From assembly GCF_002261475.1 (NCBI RefSeq), contig NZ_NEVN01000001.1, forward strand, positions 186,001-250,000: a stretch of DNA of 64,000 nucleotides, in the 5' to 3' direction. A model generated the notes under the pieces. The model saw only the letters and a program-made list of their open reading frames with translations. It searched no databases and was not told the origin of the DNA. Shown piece by piece: positions 24,161 through 31,984 of this stretch. The stretch's first letter is position 1; each line of letters begins with the position of its first letter. The translations under genes were made by a program, and so were the position numbers. This stretch comes from Bordetella genomosp. 5. Lineage in GTDB: Bacteria > Pseudomonadota > Gammaproteobacteria > Burkholderiales > Burkholderiaceae_B.

Positions 24161-24880
24161 TCAGGCGACCAGATAGCCGCCATCCACGGGCAGGATCACG
24201 CCGGTCATGAACGATGCCGCCGGCGTGCACAGGAACGCCACGCCCTCCGCCACGTCTTCGGGGCGGCCCCAGCGTCCGAGCGGCGTGCGCGCGAGGATCG
24301 GGCCGCTGCGCAAGGGGTCTTCCTGCAAGGCCTGGGTGAGCGGCGTGGCGATCCAGCCGGGCGCCACGGCGTTCACGCGGATGCCGTCGGCGGCATAGGC
24401 CAGGGCCAGCGACTTGGTGAGCTGCGCCACGCCGCCCTTGCTCGCGGCATACGCCGGCACCAGCGAGCCGCCGAAGAAGCTCAGCATCGACGCCGTGTTC
24501 ACGATGCACCCGCCACGGCGGGCCAGCCGCTCGCGCGCGGCGCTGCAGACGCGCATCGTGCCGGTCAGGTTGACGGCGAGGACCTGCTCGAACACATCGG
24601 GATCGTGCTCCGCGCCGCGCCGGATCACGCCGGCGCAGTTGACCACGATGTCGAGCGTCTCGAGGTCTTCCATGATGCGATGCACGTCGGCGGCGACGCT
24701 GACGTCGGCGAGCCGCACCTCGACGCCCGCCGCCTGCGTGGCGGTGTCGGAGTGCAGGCCGACCGCGATGGTGCGCGCGCCCAGCGTCGCCAGCCGGCTG
24801 GCCACGGCGGCGCCGATGCCTTGCGTGGCGCCGGTGACGAGCGCTGTCTTGCCGGCGAACAGATCTGCTTGGAATGTCAT
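24161..24880 (-). CDS. SDR-family oxidoreductase
   Basis: 239 residues from the ATG at 24880. TGATQGIG cofactor motif, 'NCAG', the Ser of 'NTASMLSFFGG', 'YAASKGGVAQLTKSLA' (Tyr-x3-Lys) and the C-terminal 'VDGGYLVA' define a classical SDR of the FabG/UcpA group. Fourth gene of the cupin operon; the position suggests it oxidises or reduces a hydroxy or keto intermediate. Its sister at 26061 is only moderately similar. Confidence 0.9.
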   Translation of the reverse strand: MTFQADLFAGKTALVTGATQGIGAAVASRLATLGARTIAVGLHSDTATQAAGVEVRLADVSVAADVHRIMEDLETLDIVVNCAGVIRRGAEHDPDVFEQVLAVNLTGTMRVCSAARERLARRGGCIVNTASMLSFFGGSLVPAYAASKGGVAQLTKSLALAYAADGIRVNAVAPGWIATPLTQALQEDPLRSGPILARTPLGRWGRPEDVAEGVAFLCTPAASFMTGVILPVDGGYLVA

Positions 24881-24976
24881 GAGGGCTCTACAACAGGATG
24901 TCGATGGATGAGGCGCCGCGCGTTCCGGCTTCGGGTGCGCGAGGCGCGGCGGGGATGGCTTCAATGGGCCGTCGGC

Positions 24977-25018
24977 GCGGAGCTACCCGGCCGGAGCTAC
25001 CCGCCCGGAGCGGCCCGC
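24977..25018 (+). repeat. 14-bp direct repeat, three copies, intergenic
   Basis: Three abutting copies of CCGGAGCTACCCGC (GCGGAGCTACCCGG, CCGGAGCTACCCGC, CCGGAGCGGCCCGC) lie between the Bug-receptor stop and the downstream SDR. They might be a processing or attenuation element; nothing else is seen in this gap. Confidence 0.7.
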
Positions 25019-25033
25019 GGCCCGCACGTGCGC

Positions 25034-26008
25034 TTACTGGCGCAGGCCGAACTTGTCGATCAGGTTCTTGAACGTCGCGTTGTCACGCTCCATCAGCGCG
25101 GTGAACGTCTGCTGGTCGGCCACGACGTAGCCGAGGTTCTGTTCCGCCATGAAGCGCTTCAGGCTGTTCTCAGCGGCGGCGGCGCGGAATGCCTTGCCGA
25201 GCTGGTCGAGCACCGGCTGCGGGGTGCCCTTGGGCGCCGCGATGCCGCGCCAGGTGCCGATCGACAGGTCGACGTTGCGTTCCTTGAGCGTGGGCACGTT
25301 CTCGAACCCGGTCACGCGCTGGTCGGCCATCACGGCCAGGGTCTTGAGCTTGCCCGCCTTCACGTACTGGATCACTTCGGCCGGGCTCACGAACACCGCG
25401 TCGATGTGGCCGCCGAGCAGCGCGAGCACGGCGGGATTGCCGCCATTGAACGGGATGTGGCCGAACTTCGCGCCGGTCTTGTCTTCGAGCGCGGCGGTGG
25501 CCAGATGCCAGATCGAGCCCGTGCCGGCGTTGCCCACCTGGATCGATTCCGGTTTGGCGCGTGCCGCCGCAAGAAACTCTTCCACCGTGTTGTAGGGCGA
25601 GTTGGCGTTTACGGTGATCGCCGCCGGATCGGCATTGAGCTGGATGATCGGCGTGAAGTTCTGGTAGGTGGTCTTGGTGAGGTTCAGGTGCGGAATGATG
25701 ACCATGTCGGCCGTGACCAGCGCGAGCTTGTATCCGTCGGCCTTGGCGTTGGCGACTTCGGTGAGCCCGATGGCGCCGGCCGCGCCCGGCTTGTTGAGCA
25801 CCACCAGCGGCTGCGACAGGTGGGAACGCGAGGCGTCCGACATCGCCCGCGCCATGGCGTCGGTGCCGCCGCCCGCCGCGAACGGCACGACCAGTTCGAT
25901 GGGACGCGCGGGATAGGACTGTGCATGGCCTGCGGCGGCCAGGCCGAGCGTGGCGGCACAGCCGAGCAACGCGGCGCCGAGATAGCGGTGGAACGCACGA
26001 TGTTTCAT
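25034..26008 (-). CDS. Bug/TctC-family extracytoplasmic solute receptor
   Basis: 324 residues. A signal peptide ends near 'GHAQ', then comes the family opening 'SYPARPIELVVPFAAGGGTDAMARAM'. 'PLVVLNKPGAAGAIGLTEVANAKADGY' and 'PFNGGNPAVLALLGGHIDAVFVSPAEV' are further marks. Bug receptors are greatly expanded in Bordetella-like Burkholderiales and bind carboxylates, aromatic acids or amides in the periplasm. No TctAB membrane genes are nearby, as is common for orphan receptors. Here it is third in the cupin/SDR operon and presumably recognises that pathway's substrate. Confidence 0.93.
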   Translation of the reverse strand: MKHRAFHRYLGAALLGCAATLGLAAAGHAQSYPARPIELVVPFAAGGGTDAMARAMSDASRSHLSQPLVVLNKPGAAGAIGLTEVANAKADGYKLALVTADMVIIPHLNLTKTTYQNFTPIIQLNADPAAITVNANSPYNTVEEFLAAARAKPESIQVGNAGTGSIWHLATAALEDKTGAKFGHIPFNGGNPAVLALLGGHIDAVFVSPAEVIQYVKAGKLKTLAVMADQRVTGFENVPTLKERNVDLSIGTWRGIAAPKGTPQPVLDQLGKAFRAAAAENSLKRFMAEQNLGYVVADQQTFTALMERDNATFKNLIDKFGLRQ

Positions 26009-26060
26009 TGTCTCTCCGAGGATCGGTTTTTGGTTGTATGACGGTCCGGAAGGTGAAGCT

Positions 26061-26822
26061 TCAGTACGTGGCGCGTCCTCCGGACAGGTCGAACACCGCG
26101 CCGGTATTGAACGAGCAGGCCGGTGAGCAGAGCCAGCTCACGAGTTCGGCCACCTCCTGCGTTTCGCCGAGCCGTTGCATCGGGCTCTTGGCGATCATGG
26201 TCTGGACGTGTTCGGGCGCCATCTGCGCCAGCAATTCGGTCTGCACGGCCGCGGGCGCCACGGCATTCACGCGGATGCCGGTGAGCGCGAGCTCCTTACC
26301 CAGCGATTTGGTGAGCGCCAGCACGCCGGCCTTGGCCGCGCTGTAGGCGGCGGCGTTGGGCGTGCCCTCCTTGCCGGCGAGCGAAGCGATGTTCACGATG
26401 CGGCCGGCGTTGCGCTCGCGCATGGCCGGCACCACCGCCCGGCACACGTTGAACACGCCGGTGAGGTTGACTCGCACGATCGCGTCCCACACCTCCGGAT
26501 CGATCCGATCCAGCGGCAGCGTGGGTCCGGCGTAGCCCGCGCTGTTGACGAGCATGCCGATGGCGCCGTGGCGGCGCAGCGTGTCGGCGCAGGCCGCGCC
26601 GACGCTGGCGCGATCGGTCACGTCCACGCGCAGCGCGGCGGCCTCGGCCACCGCTGCTTCTGCCGGGTGCAGATCCCACACCACGACCCGCGCGCCATGC
26701 GCGCGCAGGTGGCGCACGACCTCGGCGCCGATGCCGTTGGCGCCGCCGGTCACCACCGCCACCTGACCGGCGAAGTCGTAGCCGACCCGGGGCGGGGCCT
26801 CAGCGGATGAACTGGCGCACAT
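26061..26822 (-). CDS. SDR-family oxidoreductase
   Basis: 253 residues. TGGANGIG cofactor motif, 'NSAGYAG', 'NIASLAGKEGTPNAAAYSAAKAG' (Ser...Tyr-x3-Lys) and 'DLSGGRATY' at the end. The start overlaps the cupin gene's 3' end by 23 bp, so translation is coupled. Second gene in the operon; expected to act on an alcohol/ketone next to the cupin dioxygenase step. Confidence 0.9.
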   Translation of the reverse strand: MCASSSAEAPPRVGYDFAGQVAVVTGGANGIGAEVVRHLRAHGARVVVWDLHPAEAAVAEAAALRVDVTDRASVGAACADTLRRHGAIGMLVNSAGYAGPTLPLDRIDPEVWDAIVRVNLTGVFNVCRAVVPAMRERNAGRIVNIASLAGKEGTPNAAAYSAAKAGVLALTKSLGKELALTGIRVNAVAPAAVQTELLAQMAPEHVQTMIAKSPMQRLGETQEVAELVSWLCSPACSFNTGAVFDLSGGRATY

Positions 26823-27327
26823 AGTCTTCGCCCAGGCCCACGTCGCTGAAGTGCTTGCGGCACATGTCGATCTTGGTGAACACGTCTTCGTAGCCCATGC
26901 CCTTGCCCCAGGGGTCGGTGTAGTACATGACGCCGTTCACCTGGAAGTAGGTGATCATCTCTTCGACATCGGGCGGCACGTACAGCGTGTGGGTCTCGCC
27001 GGGCGGCTCGTACACGTAGCTGCCTTCGACGGCCTCCCAATCGTGTTCGAGGTAACGCCAGCGGCCCTTGAGCACGAAGCCATGCACGGCCTGCGGATGG
27101 CGGTGGCGGCTGAGCACCCCGGACTTGCGCACGCGCAGCAGGTTCATCCAGTAGCCCTGGCTGGCGTTCAGACAGAGCGGGCGGAACCACACGTTCTCGG
27201 CCTGCGGGACCCAGAGACGCTCGTCGGTCGGAATCGCGTGGGGGATTACCAGTTCCGGCAGCGCATCCACCGGATTGGGGTACTGGTACGGGGTCATCGG
27301 TTCAGCGTCGGCTTTCTCGATCGGCAC
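26800..27327 (-). CDS. Cupin dioxygenase resembling 2,4'-dihydroxyacetophenone dioxygenase
   Basis: 175 residues from a GTG at 27327, chosen because AGGAG stands nine bases upstream; the longer frame to 27501 runs through the regulatory repeats. A single cupin barrel: 'VLSRHRHPQAVHGFVLKGRWRYLE' contains the metal-binding histidines, and 'YVYEPPGETHTLYVP' contains the Glu/His of the second motif. Length and sequence style match 2,4'-dihydroxyacetophenone dioxygenase, an Fe-dependent enzyme of about 177 residues known from Alcaligenes that splits an aliphatic C-C bond. Operon: cupin, SDR, Bug receptor, SDR, IclR. The exact substrate is inferred. Confidence 0.8.
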   Translation of the reverse strand: MPIEKADAEPMTPYQYPNPVDALPELVIPHAIPTDERLWVPQAENVWFRPLCLNASQGYWMNLLRVRKSGVLSRHRHPQAVHGFVLKGRWRYLEHDWEAVEGSYVYEPPGETHTLYVPPDVEEMITYFQVNGVMYYTDPWGKGMGYEDVFTKIDMCRKHFSDVGLGEDYVRQFIR

Positions 27328-27340
27328 GGCTCGGTACTCC

Positions 27341-27378
27341 TGTCTACTATATGGACAAAATGTCTGAGATATGGACAA
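27341..27378. promoter_or_regulatory. Promoter/operator with alternating TGTC and GGACA elements
   Basis: Within 38 bp stand two direct copies of ATATGGACAA (27350 and 27369), interleaved with TGTC at 27341 and 27361 so that inverted pairs such as GACAAAATGTC form. The block is A+T-rich in a G+C-rich setting and lies immediately upstream of the cupin operon's ribosome site. It is the likely binding site of the IclR regulator encoded at the end of the operon. Confidence 0.6.
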
Positions 27379-27694
27379 GTTTAGCGAGACGCGAGCCGCT
27401 GGCGAGCCGGGGCTTACCCTCTGATGCAGCGCAGTATGGGGGCGGCGGAGGCGAGACGACGGGGGCGAGTCGAGCGGGCGAGGGCGGGGGCCAGCGTGCA
27501 CGGGCGCAGCGTGACGAGCCGGCGACGACCGGCATGCGCGGGCGTGTCGAGCCGAGCCGGGCCGGCAGGCAGGGGCGGGAGCAGGCGTACCTACGCCCGG
27601 CGCGGGCGCAGCGTTCTATGGAGGCGGGGCAGCCGGGGCCCGCGGCGGGGCCCGACGGCGAGGACGGCGCCGGCCGCGTGGGCCGGCGCACCGA
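27379..27694. other. Gap without a gene
   Basis: About 316 bp of very G+C-rich sequence between the cupin promoter and the MarR stop. Open frames here are short and arginine/glycine-rich in every frame, as expected from base composition. I see no gene, RNA or terminator with a T-run. Confidence 0.5.
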
Positions 27695-28171
27695 TCATTC
27701 GTCGATGTCGGCGGTGTCGAGGTGAGCCAGCACCTTGTCGAGCATCTGGCTCAGCGCCTTTTGCTCGCGCTCGGAAAGACAGCCGAACACTTCGTCATTG
27801 CGTTCCTGCATCACGGCCGCGATCTGCCGATAGCGCGTGAGACCGCGTGCCGTGGGGCTGAGCACCACGCCACGGCCGTCTTCGGGACTGACCGATTTGC
27901 GCACCAGGCCCGCATCGGTGAGCGCCTGCGCGCAGCGGCTGGCCTGGCCCTTGTTGAGGTTGGCCGCGATGGCGAGGTCGTTGACGGAAAGCGGGGCGTA
28001 GCGGCCGATGGCGGCCAGGCAGCGCGCCTCGCCGATGGGCAGACGGCAGCGTTCGGCGTAGGCCTGGGCGCTGTCGCGATCGGCGATTTTGTTGACGACG
28101 TGAAGACGGTAAGTGAGAAACCGTTCCAGGGCCGGCACTTGGGTATCGTTCTTGGATTTTTGCGCGGTCAT
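27695..28171 (-). CDS. MarR-family transcriptional regulator
   Basis: 158 residues. Winged helix centre: 'LPIGEARCLAAIGRYAPLSVNDLAIAANLNKGQASRCAQALTDAGLVRKSVSPEDGR' with the beta-wing 'GVVLSPTARG'. The C-terminal dimerisation helix is 'LSEREQKALSQMLDKVLAHL'. It is a stand-alone gene with about 200 bp upstream before the DUF523 gene. Regulated genes cannot be told; the neighbouring cupin operon is one possibility. Confidence 0.92.
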   Translation of the reverse strand: MTAQKSKNDTQVPALERFLTYRLHVVNKIADRDSAQAYAERCRLPIGEARCLAAIGRYAPLSVNDLAIAANLNKGQASRCAQALTDAGLVRKSVSPEDGRGVVLSPTARGLTRYRQIAAVMQERNDEVFGCLSEREQKALSQMLDKVLAHLDTADIDE

Positions 28172-28371
28172 GGCGAGTGCAGTAAGGGGTTGAGCCGGGA
28201 TATTGCCACAGGCGGACAGACACGCGTCAGCGCGGCAAGACCCCTTGTGGCAAGCGAGCGACGAGATTTGATCGCGGCCGGAAGATTTAGTTCAGCGATC
28301 TTGCGCGAACCAGGGTTGTCCCCTAGAAAATCGCCGGATGGTTGCCCGTGCAACGATATGAGGCAGGTGTC

Positions 28372-29040
28372 TCAGGCGGGCCGGGCGCGGCCCGCGCGCG
28401 TGATGTCGGCGGCGGTGTCGACCGTCGTGGCGGCCATTGCCGTGGCGGCGGATGCCACGGCATTGGCCGCCACGGCTTCGGCCGCCGCGGCAACGGCCGC
28501 CGCGGCATTGGCCGCCACGGCTTCGGCCGCCGCGGCATCCGCCGCATCGAATTCTTGTTCGCTGAAGACGCGCACGCCCGCCGCCGCGAGCAGCGCGGCC
28601 GTCACGCCCTGACCGGCGAGCCGCTGGCCGCTGAACGATCCGTCGTAGATGTAGCCGCTGCCGCAGGAAGGACTGCCTTCCTTGAGCACGGCCAGCGTGA
28701 TGCCGTGTTGCCGCGCCGCGTCCAGCGCCGCCTGCGCCCCGGTCACGAACGGCGTGGTGACATCGGCCCCGGTGATGTCGATCACCCGGGCCAGTCCGTC
28801 CAGCACGCGCGCGCCGCCGTCGCCATGCGTGATTTCGGCGGGCGGGCGCGGCGTGGGCAGGCCGCCCGCCATCTCCGGACAGATCGCCACGACGCGGCCC
28901 TCGGCCTGCCAGCGCGCAAGCACCGGATGCACGCGCGGCGCGCCGCGGCCGTCGTATCGCACCGGACGGCCGAGCAGACAGGCGCTGACGAGCACGCGCG
29001 TGGGAGGACAGGAGGGGGGCGGTTCGGAAGAGGTGGACAT
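28372..29040 (-). CDS. DUF523 protein with repetitive alanine-rich tail
   Basis: 222 residues from the ATG at 29040. Residues about 12-160 form DUF523: 'VLVSACLLGRPVRYDG', 'AICPEMAGGLPTPRPPAEI', and 'AVLKEGSPSCGSGYIYDGSFSG' with conserved cysteines. The family normally ends near 150-165 residues; here ~60 additional residues, mostly Ala with Glu/Val/Thr, are encoded largely by a 15-bp tandem array (28460-28549). The domain's function is unknown; it is linked to 2-thiouracil desulfuration in some bacteria as I recall, but I cannot support that here. A pentanucleotide repeat lies 74-173 bp upstream of the start. Confidence 0.88.
   Translation of the reverse strand: MSTSSEPPPSCPPTRVLVSACLLGRPVRYDGRGAPRVHPVLARWQAEGRVVAICPEMAGGLPTPRPPAEITHGDGGARVLDGLARVIDITGADVTTPFVTGAQAALDAARQHGITLAVLKEGSPSCGSGYIYDGSFSGQRLAGQGVTAALLAAAGVRVFSEQEFDAADAAAAEAVAANAAAAVAAAAEAVAANAVASAATAMAATTVDTAADITRAGRARPA
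28460..28549 (-). repeat. 15-bp tandem repeat in the DUF523 tail, 6 units
   Basis: Units of type GCTTCGGCCGCCGCG and GCATTGGCCGCCACG start at 28460, 28475, 28490, 28505, 28520 and 28535; the unit pair at 28460-28489 recurs exactly at 28505-28534. The same unit family appears at 54004-54150, 25 kb away, and shares GCATTGGCCG with the ferredoxin tail. Confidence 0.88.
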
Positions 29041-29113
29041 GCGAAAGCGAAGGGGAGCGAGACGGAAAGCCGGCGCGCGTGACGGGCGACACCGCCAGCA
29101 TAACGCGCCAGGC

Positions 29114-29213
29114 TTGCCGTGCGGTGCGGTGCGGTGCGGTGCGGTGCCTTGCCATGCCGTGCCGTGCCGTGCCATGCCGTGCCGTGCCGTGCCGTGCCGT
29201 GCCATGCCGTGTC
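29114..29213. repeat. Pentanucleotide tandem repeat, 20 units
   Basis: Twenty uninterrupted 5-bp units: TTGCC, five GTGCG, GTGCC, TTGCC, ATGCC, three GTGCC, ATGCC, five GTGCC, ATGCC, GTGTC. They lie between the divergent DUF523 gene (start 29040) and the 2OG-oxygenase gene (start 29335). The array is intergenic, and its length sets the spacing of both promoters. Slippage could change it in 5-bp steps. Confidence 0.92.
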
Positions 29214-29334
29214 GGGCAGGGCACGGCAGGCCAGGGCCGCCTTCGCAACCCTGTCCACGTCCCGCGCGCCACGGCCGAATTCGAGCGCAAGAGTCGGGAG
29301 GCCGCCGGGTCGGCCGTGGCGCTAGACTGATTGC

Positions 29335-30105
29335 ATGCACAGGCAGGCCGATCTCCTTTTCGCAGCGCCGGCGCGGTCATCGGGCGAAGACGCCGATTCG
29401 GCCGTGGCCCGCCTGCGCGCCGCCGACTGGGACGCCGTCCTGGCCGAGCTCGACGCCCGCGGCAAGGCTATCGTGCCGGGGCTGTTCAGCGCCGACGAGT
29501 GCGCGCGGACAGCCTCCGCGTACGCCGACGACGCGCTGTTCCGCAGCCGCGTGGTGATGGCGCGCCACGGTTTCGGGCGCGGCGAATACCGCTACTACGC
29601 CTATCCCTTGCCCGCGCCGCTGCCTGCGCTGCGCGAGATCCTGTATGCGCGGCTGGCGCCGCTGGCCAATCAGTGGCGCGCGCGTCTGCGCGAGGCCGGT
29701 CCGGCCTTTCCGGAAACGTACGCGGCGTTCCTGGCGCGCTGCCATGAGGCCGGGCAGACGCGGCCCACGCCGCTCCTGCTGCGTTATGAGCCGGGCGACT
29801 ACAACTGCCTGCATCAAGACCTGTATGGCGATCACGTGTTTCCGCTGCAAATGGCGGTGTTGCTGTCGGCGCCGGGCCGGGATTTCGACGGCGGCGAGTT
29901 CGTGATGACCGAACAGCGCAGCGGCCATCCGGCCACGGCCGAGGTGCTGCCGCTGGCGCAAGGCGACGCGCTGATTTTCGCCGTACGCGATCGCGCGGTG
30001 CGCGGTGCGCGTGGATGGCACCGGCGTACACTGCGTCATGGGGTCGCCGAGCTCATGCGTGGCCAGCGCCACACCCTCGGCATCATCCTGCACGATGCCC
30101 GTTGA
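29335..30105 (+). CDS. 2-oxoglutarate/Fe(II)-dependent oxygenase in the alkylation-repair operon
   Basis: 256 residues. The double-stranded beta-helix core shows the iron site: His-x-Asp in 'YNCLHQDLYGD' and the distal His in 'RRTLRHGV'; a basic residue for 2-oxoglutarate lies further on ('MRGQRHTLG'). It is annotated in similar genomes as a prolyl-hydroxylase-like protein. It sits 26 bp before alkB and upstream of ada, so a role in DNA alkylation damage is inferred from context only. A more divergent relative follows ada at 31977. Confidence 0.87.
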   Translation: MHRQADLLFAAPARSSGEDADSAVARLRAADWDAVLAELDARGKAIVPGLFSADECARTASAYADDALFRSRVVMARHGFGRGEYRYYAYPLPAPLPALREILYARLAPLANQWRARLREAGPAFPETYAAFLARCHEAGQTRPTPLLLRYEPGDYNCLHQDLYGDHVFPLQMAVLLSAPGRDFDGGEFVMTEQRSGHPATAEVLPLAQGDALIFAVRDRAVRGARGWHRRTLRHGVAELMRGQRHTLGIILHDAR

Positions 30106-30131
30106 GTCGGCGTCGTTTTCGATTTCGCGTC

Positions 30132-30815
30132 ATGACACTCGACCTGTTCGAATCCACTCTCACCGGCGTGACCGAGCCCATCGGGGCGCGCGCCTACATT
30201 CTGCGCGGCTTCGCGCTGCCGTATGTCGAGCGCGTGCTGGCCGAGCTCGACGAGGTGCGCGCGGCGGCGCCGTTGCGCCACCTCGTCACGCCCAGCGGCC
30301 ACACGATGTCGGTGGCCATGACCAACTGCGGCAAGCTCGGCTGGGTCAGCGACGAGGCGGGCTACCGCTACAGTGCGCGCGACCCGCTCACGCAGCGGCC
30401 CTGGCCGCCGCTGCCTCCGGGCATGCTGGCGCTCGCGCGCGCCGCGGCCGCCGAATGCGGTTTCGCCGATTACGATCCCGATGCCTGCCTGATCAATCAG
30501 TATGTGCCGGGCAGCCGCCTCACGCTGCACCAGGATCGCAACGAGCGTGATCTCGAAGCCCCGATCGTGTCGGTGTCGCTGGGCTTGCCCGCCACCTTTC
30601 AGTTCGGCGGGCTCAAGCGCACCGACCCCGTGCAGCGCATGGGTCTGTGGCATGGCGACGTGGCGCTGTGGGGCGGCGTCGACCGCATGCGGTTCCATGG
30701 CATCAGCACGCTCAAGGATGGCTGGCACGCGCAGCTGGGGCGTCAGCGCCTGAATTTCACGTTCCGCGTGGTGCTCGACAAAACGCGCCGAATTCAAGCG
30801 CAAGAGGCGGAGTGA
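30132..30815 (+). CDS. alkB: DNA oxidative demethylase AlkB
   Basis: 227 residues from ATG 30132. AlkB hallmarks: 'NQYVPGSRLTLHQDRNERDLEAPIVSVSLGLPATFQFGG' holds the iron ligands His and Asp (HQD), and 'VDRMRFHGI' holds the distal His. The C-terminal 'RLNFTFRVV' corresponds to the 2-oxoglutarate and substrate Arg motif RxNxTxR. It removes methyl groups from 1-methyladenine and 3-methylcytosine. It lies between the 2OG oxygenase and ada, 56 bp before ada, consistent with an adaptive-response operon. Confidence 0.95.
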   Translation: MTLDLFESTLTGVTEPIGARAYILRGFALPYVERVLAELDEVRAAAPLRHLVTPSGHTMSVAMTNCGKLGWVSDEAGYRYSARDPLTQRPWPPLPPGMLALARAAAAECGFADYDPDACLINQYVPGSRLTLHQDRNERDLEAPIVSVSLGLPATFQFGGLKRTDPVQRMGLWHGDVALWGGVDRMRFHGISTLKDGWHAQLGRQRLNFTFRVVLDKTRRIQAQEAE

Positions 30816-30871
30816 AGGCGCCGCCGCGCCATCCTAGGATGACAAGCATGGCAAACCGCAAAGGAAAAACC

Positions 30872-31984
30872 ATGACTGTCACACTCGATCCCCCCGCGGC
30901 GGGCCCCCTGCCGCTGTCGCTTGCGCACGATCCACGCTGGGCCGCCGTGGTGGCGCGCGACCGCAGCGCCGATGGTCTGTTCGTGTACGCGGTCAAGACG
31001 ACAGGCGTTTATGGCCGCCCCAGCAGCGCGGCCCGTCTGCCGCGCCGCGAGAACGTGGAGTTCTTCGACAGCCCGGCCGCGGCAGAAGCCGCGGGCTATC
31101 GGCCCAGCCGGCACATCGCGGCCGACCAGACCCAGGTCGGCCACCAGCACGCCGCGCTCGTGGCGCAGGCCTGCCGCCTGATCGACGCGAGCGACGAGAT
31201 CCCCTCGCTGGCGCGGCTGGCGCAGCGTGCCGGCATGAGCCCCTATCACTTTCACCGCGTGTTCAAGGCCGTCACCGGCCTCACGCCCAAGGCCTACGCG
31301 GCCGCGCAACAGGCGCGCCGTGTCCGCGAGCAGCTCGCCGACGCGGGCACCGTCACCGACGCGATCTACGCCAGCGGCTTCAATTCCAACAGCCGCTTCT
31401 ACGCCAGCTCGAAAGAGCGGCTGGGCATGACGCCGCGCGCCTACAAGGCGGGCGGCGCCAACCAGGAGATCCGTTTCGCGGTGGCACAGTGCTCGCTCGG
31501 CGCGCTGCTGGTGGCCGCGAGCGAGGCGGGCATTTGCGCCATCCAGCTGGGCGATGACCCGGACGCGCTGGTGCGGTCTCTGCAGGATCGCTTTCCCCGT
31601 GCCGCGTTGATCGGCGCGGACGCCGCATTCGAAACCGTGGTGGCGCGCGTGGTGGGCCTGGTCGAGGCGCCCGCCCTGGGCGCCTCCTTGCCGCTCGATG
31701 TGCGCGGCACGGCGTTTCAAGAGCGCGTGTGGCAGGCGCTGCGCGAGATCCCTGCCGGCCGGACGGTCACCTATGCCGACATCGCGCGCCGCATCGGCGC
31801 GCCGGGCGCGGTGCGCGCGGTGGCACAGGCCTGCGGCGCCAACCCGGTCGCCGTGGCCATCCCTTGCCATCGCGTGGTGCGTACCGATGGCGGTCTGTCG
31901 GGCTATCGCTGGGGCGTGGCGCGCAAGCTGGAACTGCTGCGCCGGGAAGGCGCCTGGCCATCGGCCGGGGCCGAGAGTGAATGA
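30872..31984 (+). CDS. ada: Ada-family protein lacking all four N-terminal zinc cysteines
   Basis: 370 residues from ATG 30872 (AAGGA six bases upstream; ATG 30848 is an alternative). Domains: AdaA-type N-terminal domain (~20-90), AraC helix-turn-helix (~95-195) and O6-alkylguanine alkyltransferase (~200-360) with the acceptor Cys332 in 'AIPCHRV'. In E. coli Ada, Cys38, 42, 69 and 72 bind zinc and Cys38 takes methyl groups from phosphotriesters to switch on transcription. Here the matching positions are Gly48, Ser52 ('YGRPSSAAR'), Ser79 and Ile82 ('RPSRHIAAD'), although the surrounding sequence is well kept. Guanine repair should work; phosphotriester sensing should not. Confidence 0.93.
   Translation: MTVTLDPPAAGPLPLSLAHDPRWAAVVARDRSADGLFVYAVKTTGVYGRPSSAARLPRRENVEFFDSPAAAEAAGYRPSRHIAADQTQVGHQHAALVAQACRLIDASDEIPSLARLAQRAGMSPYHFHRVFKAVTGLTPKAYAAAQQARRVREQLADAGTVTDAIYASGFNSNSRFYASSKERLGMTPRAYKAGGANQEIRFAVAQCSLGALLVAASEAGICAIQLGDDPDALVRSLQDRFPRAALIGADAAFETVVARVVGLVEAPALGASLPLDVRGTAFQERVWQALREIPAGRTVTYADIARRIGAPGAVRAVAQACGANPVAVAIPCHRVVRTDGGLSGYRWGVARKLELLRREGAWPSAGAESE

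Noticed and set aside
28460-29213. CRISPR-like array
   Set aside because: The repeats are direct abutting 15-bp and 5-bp units without unique spacers, and no cas genes occur in the window.
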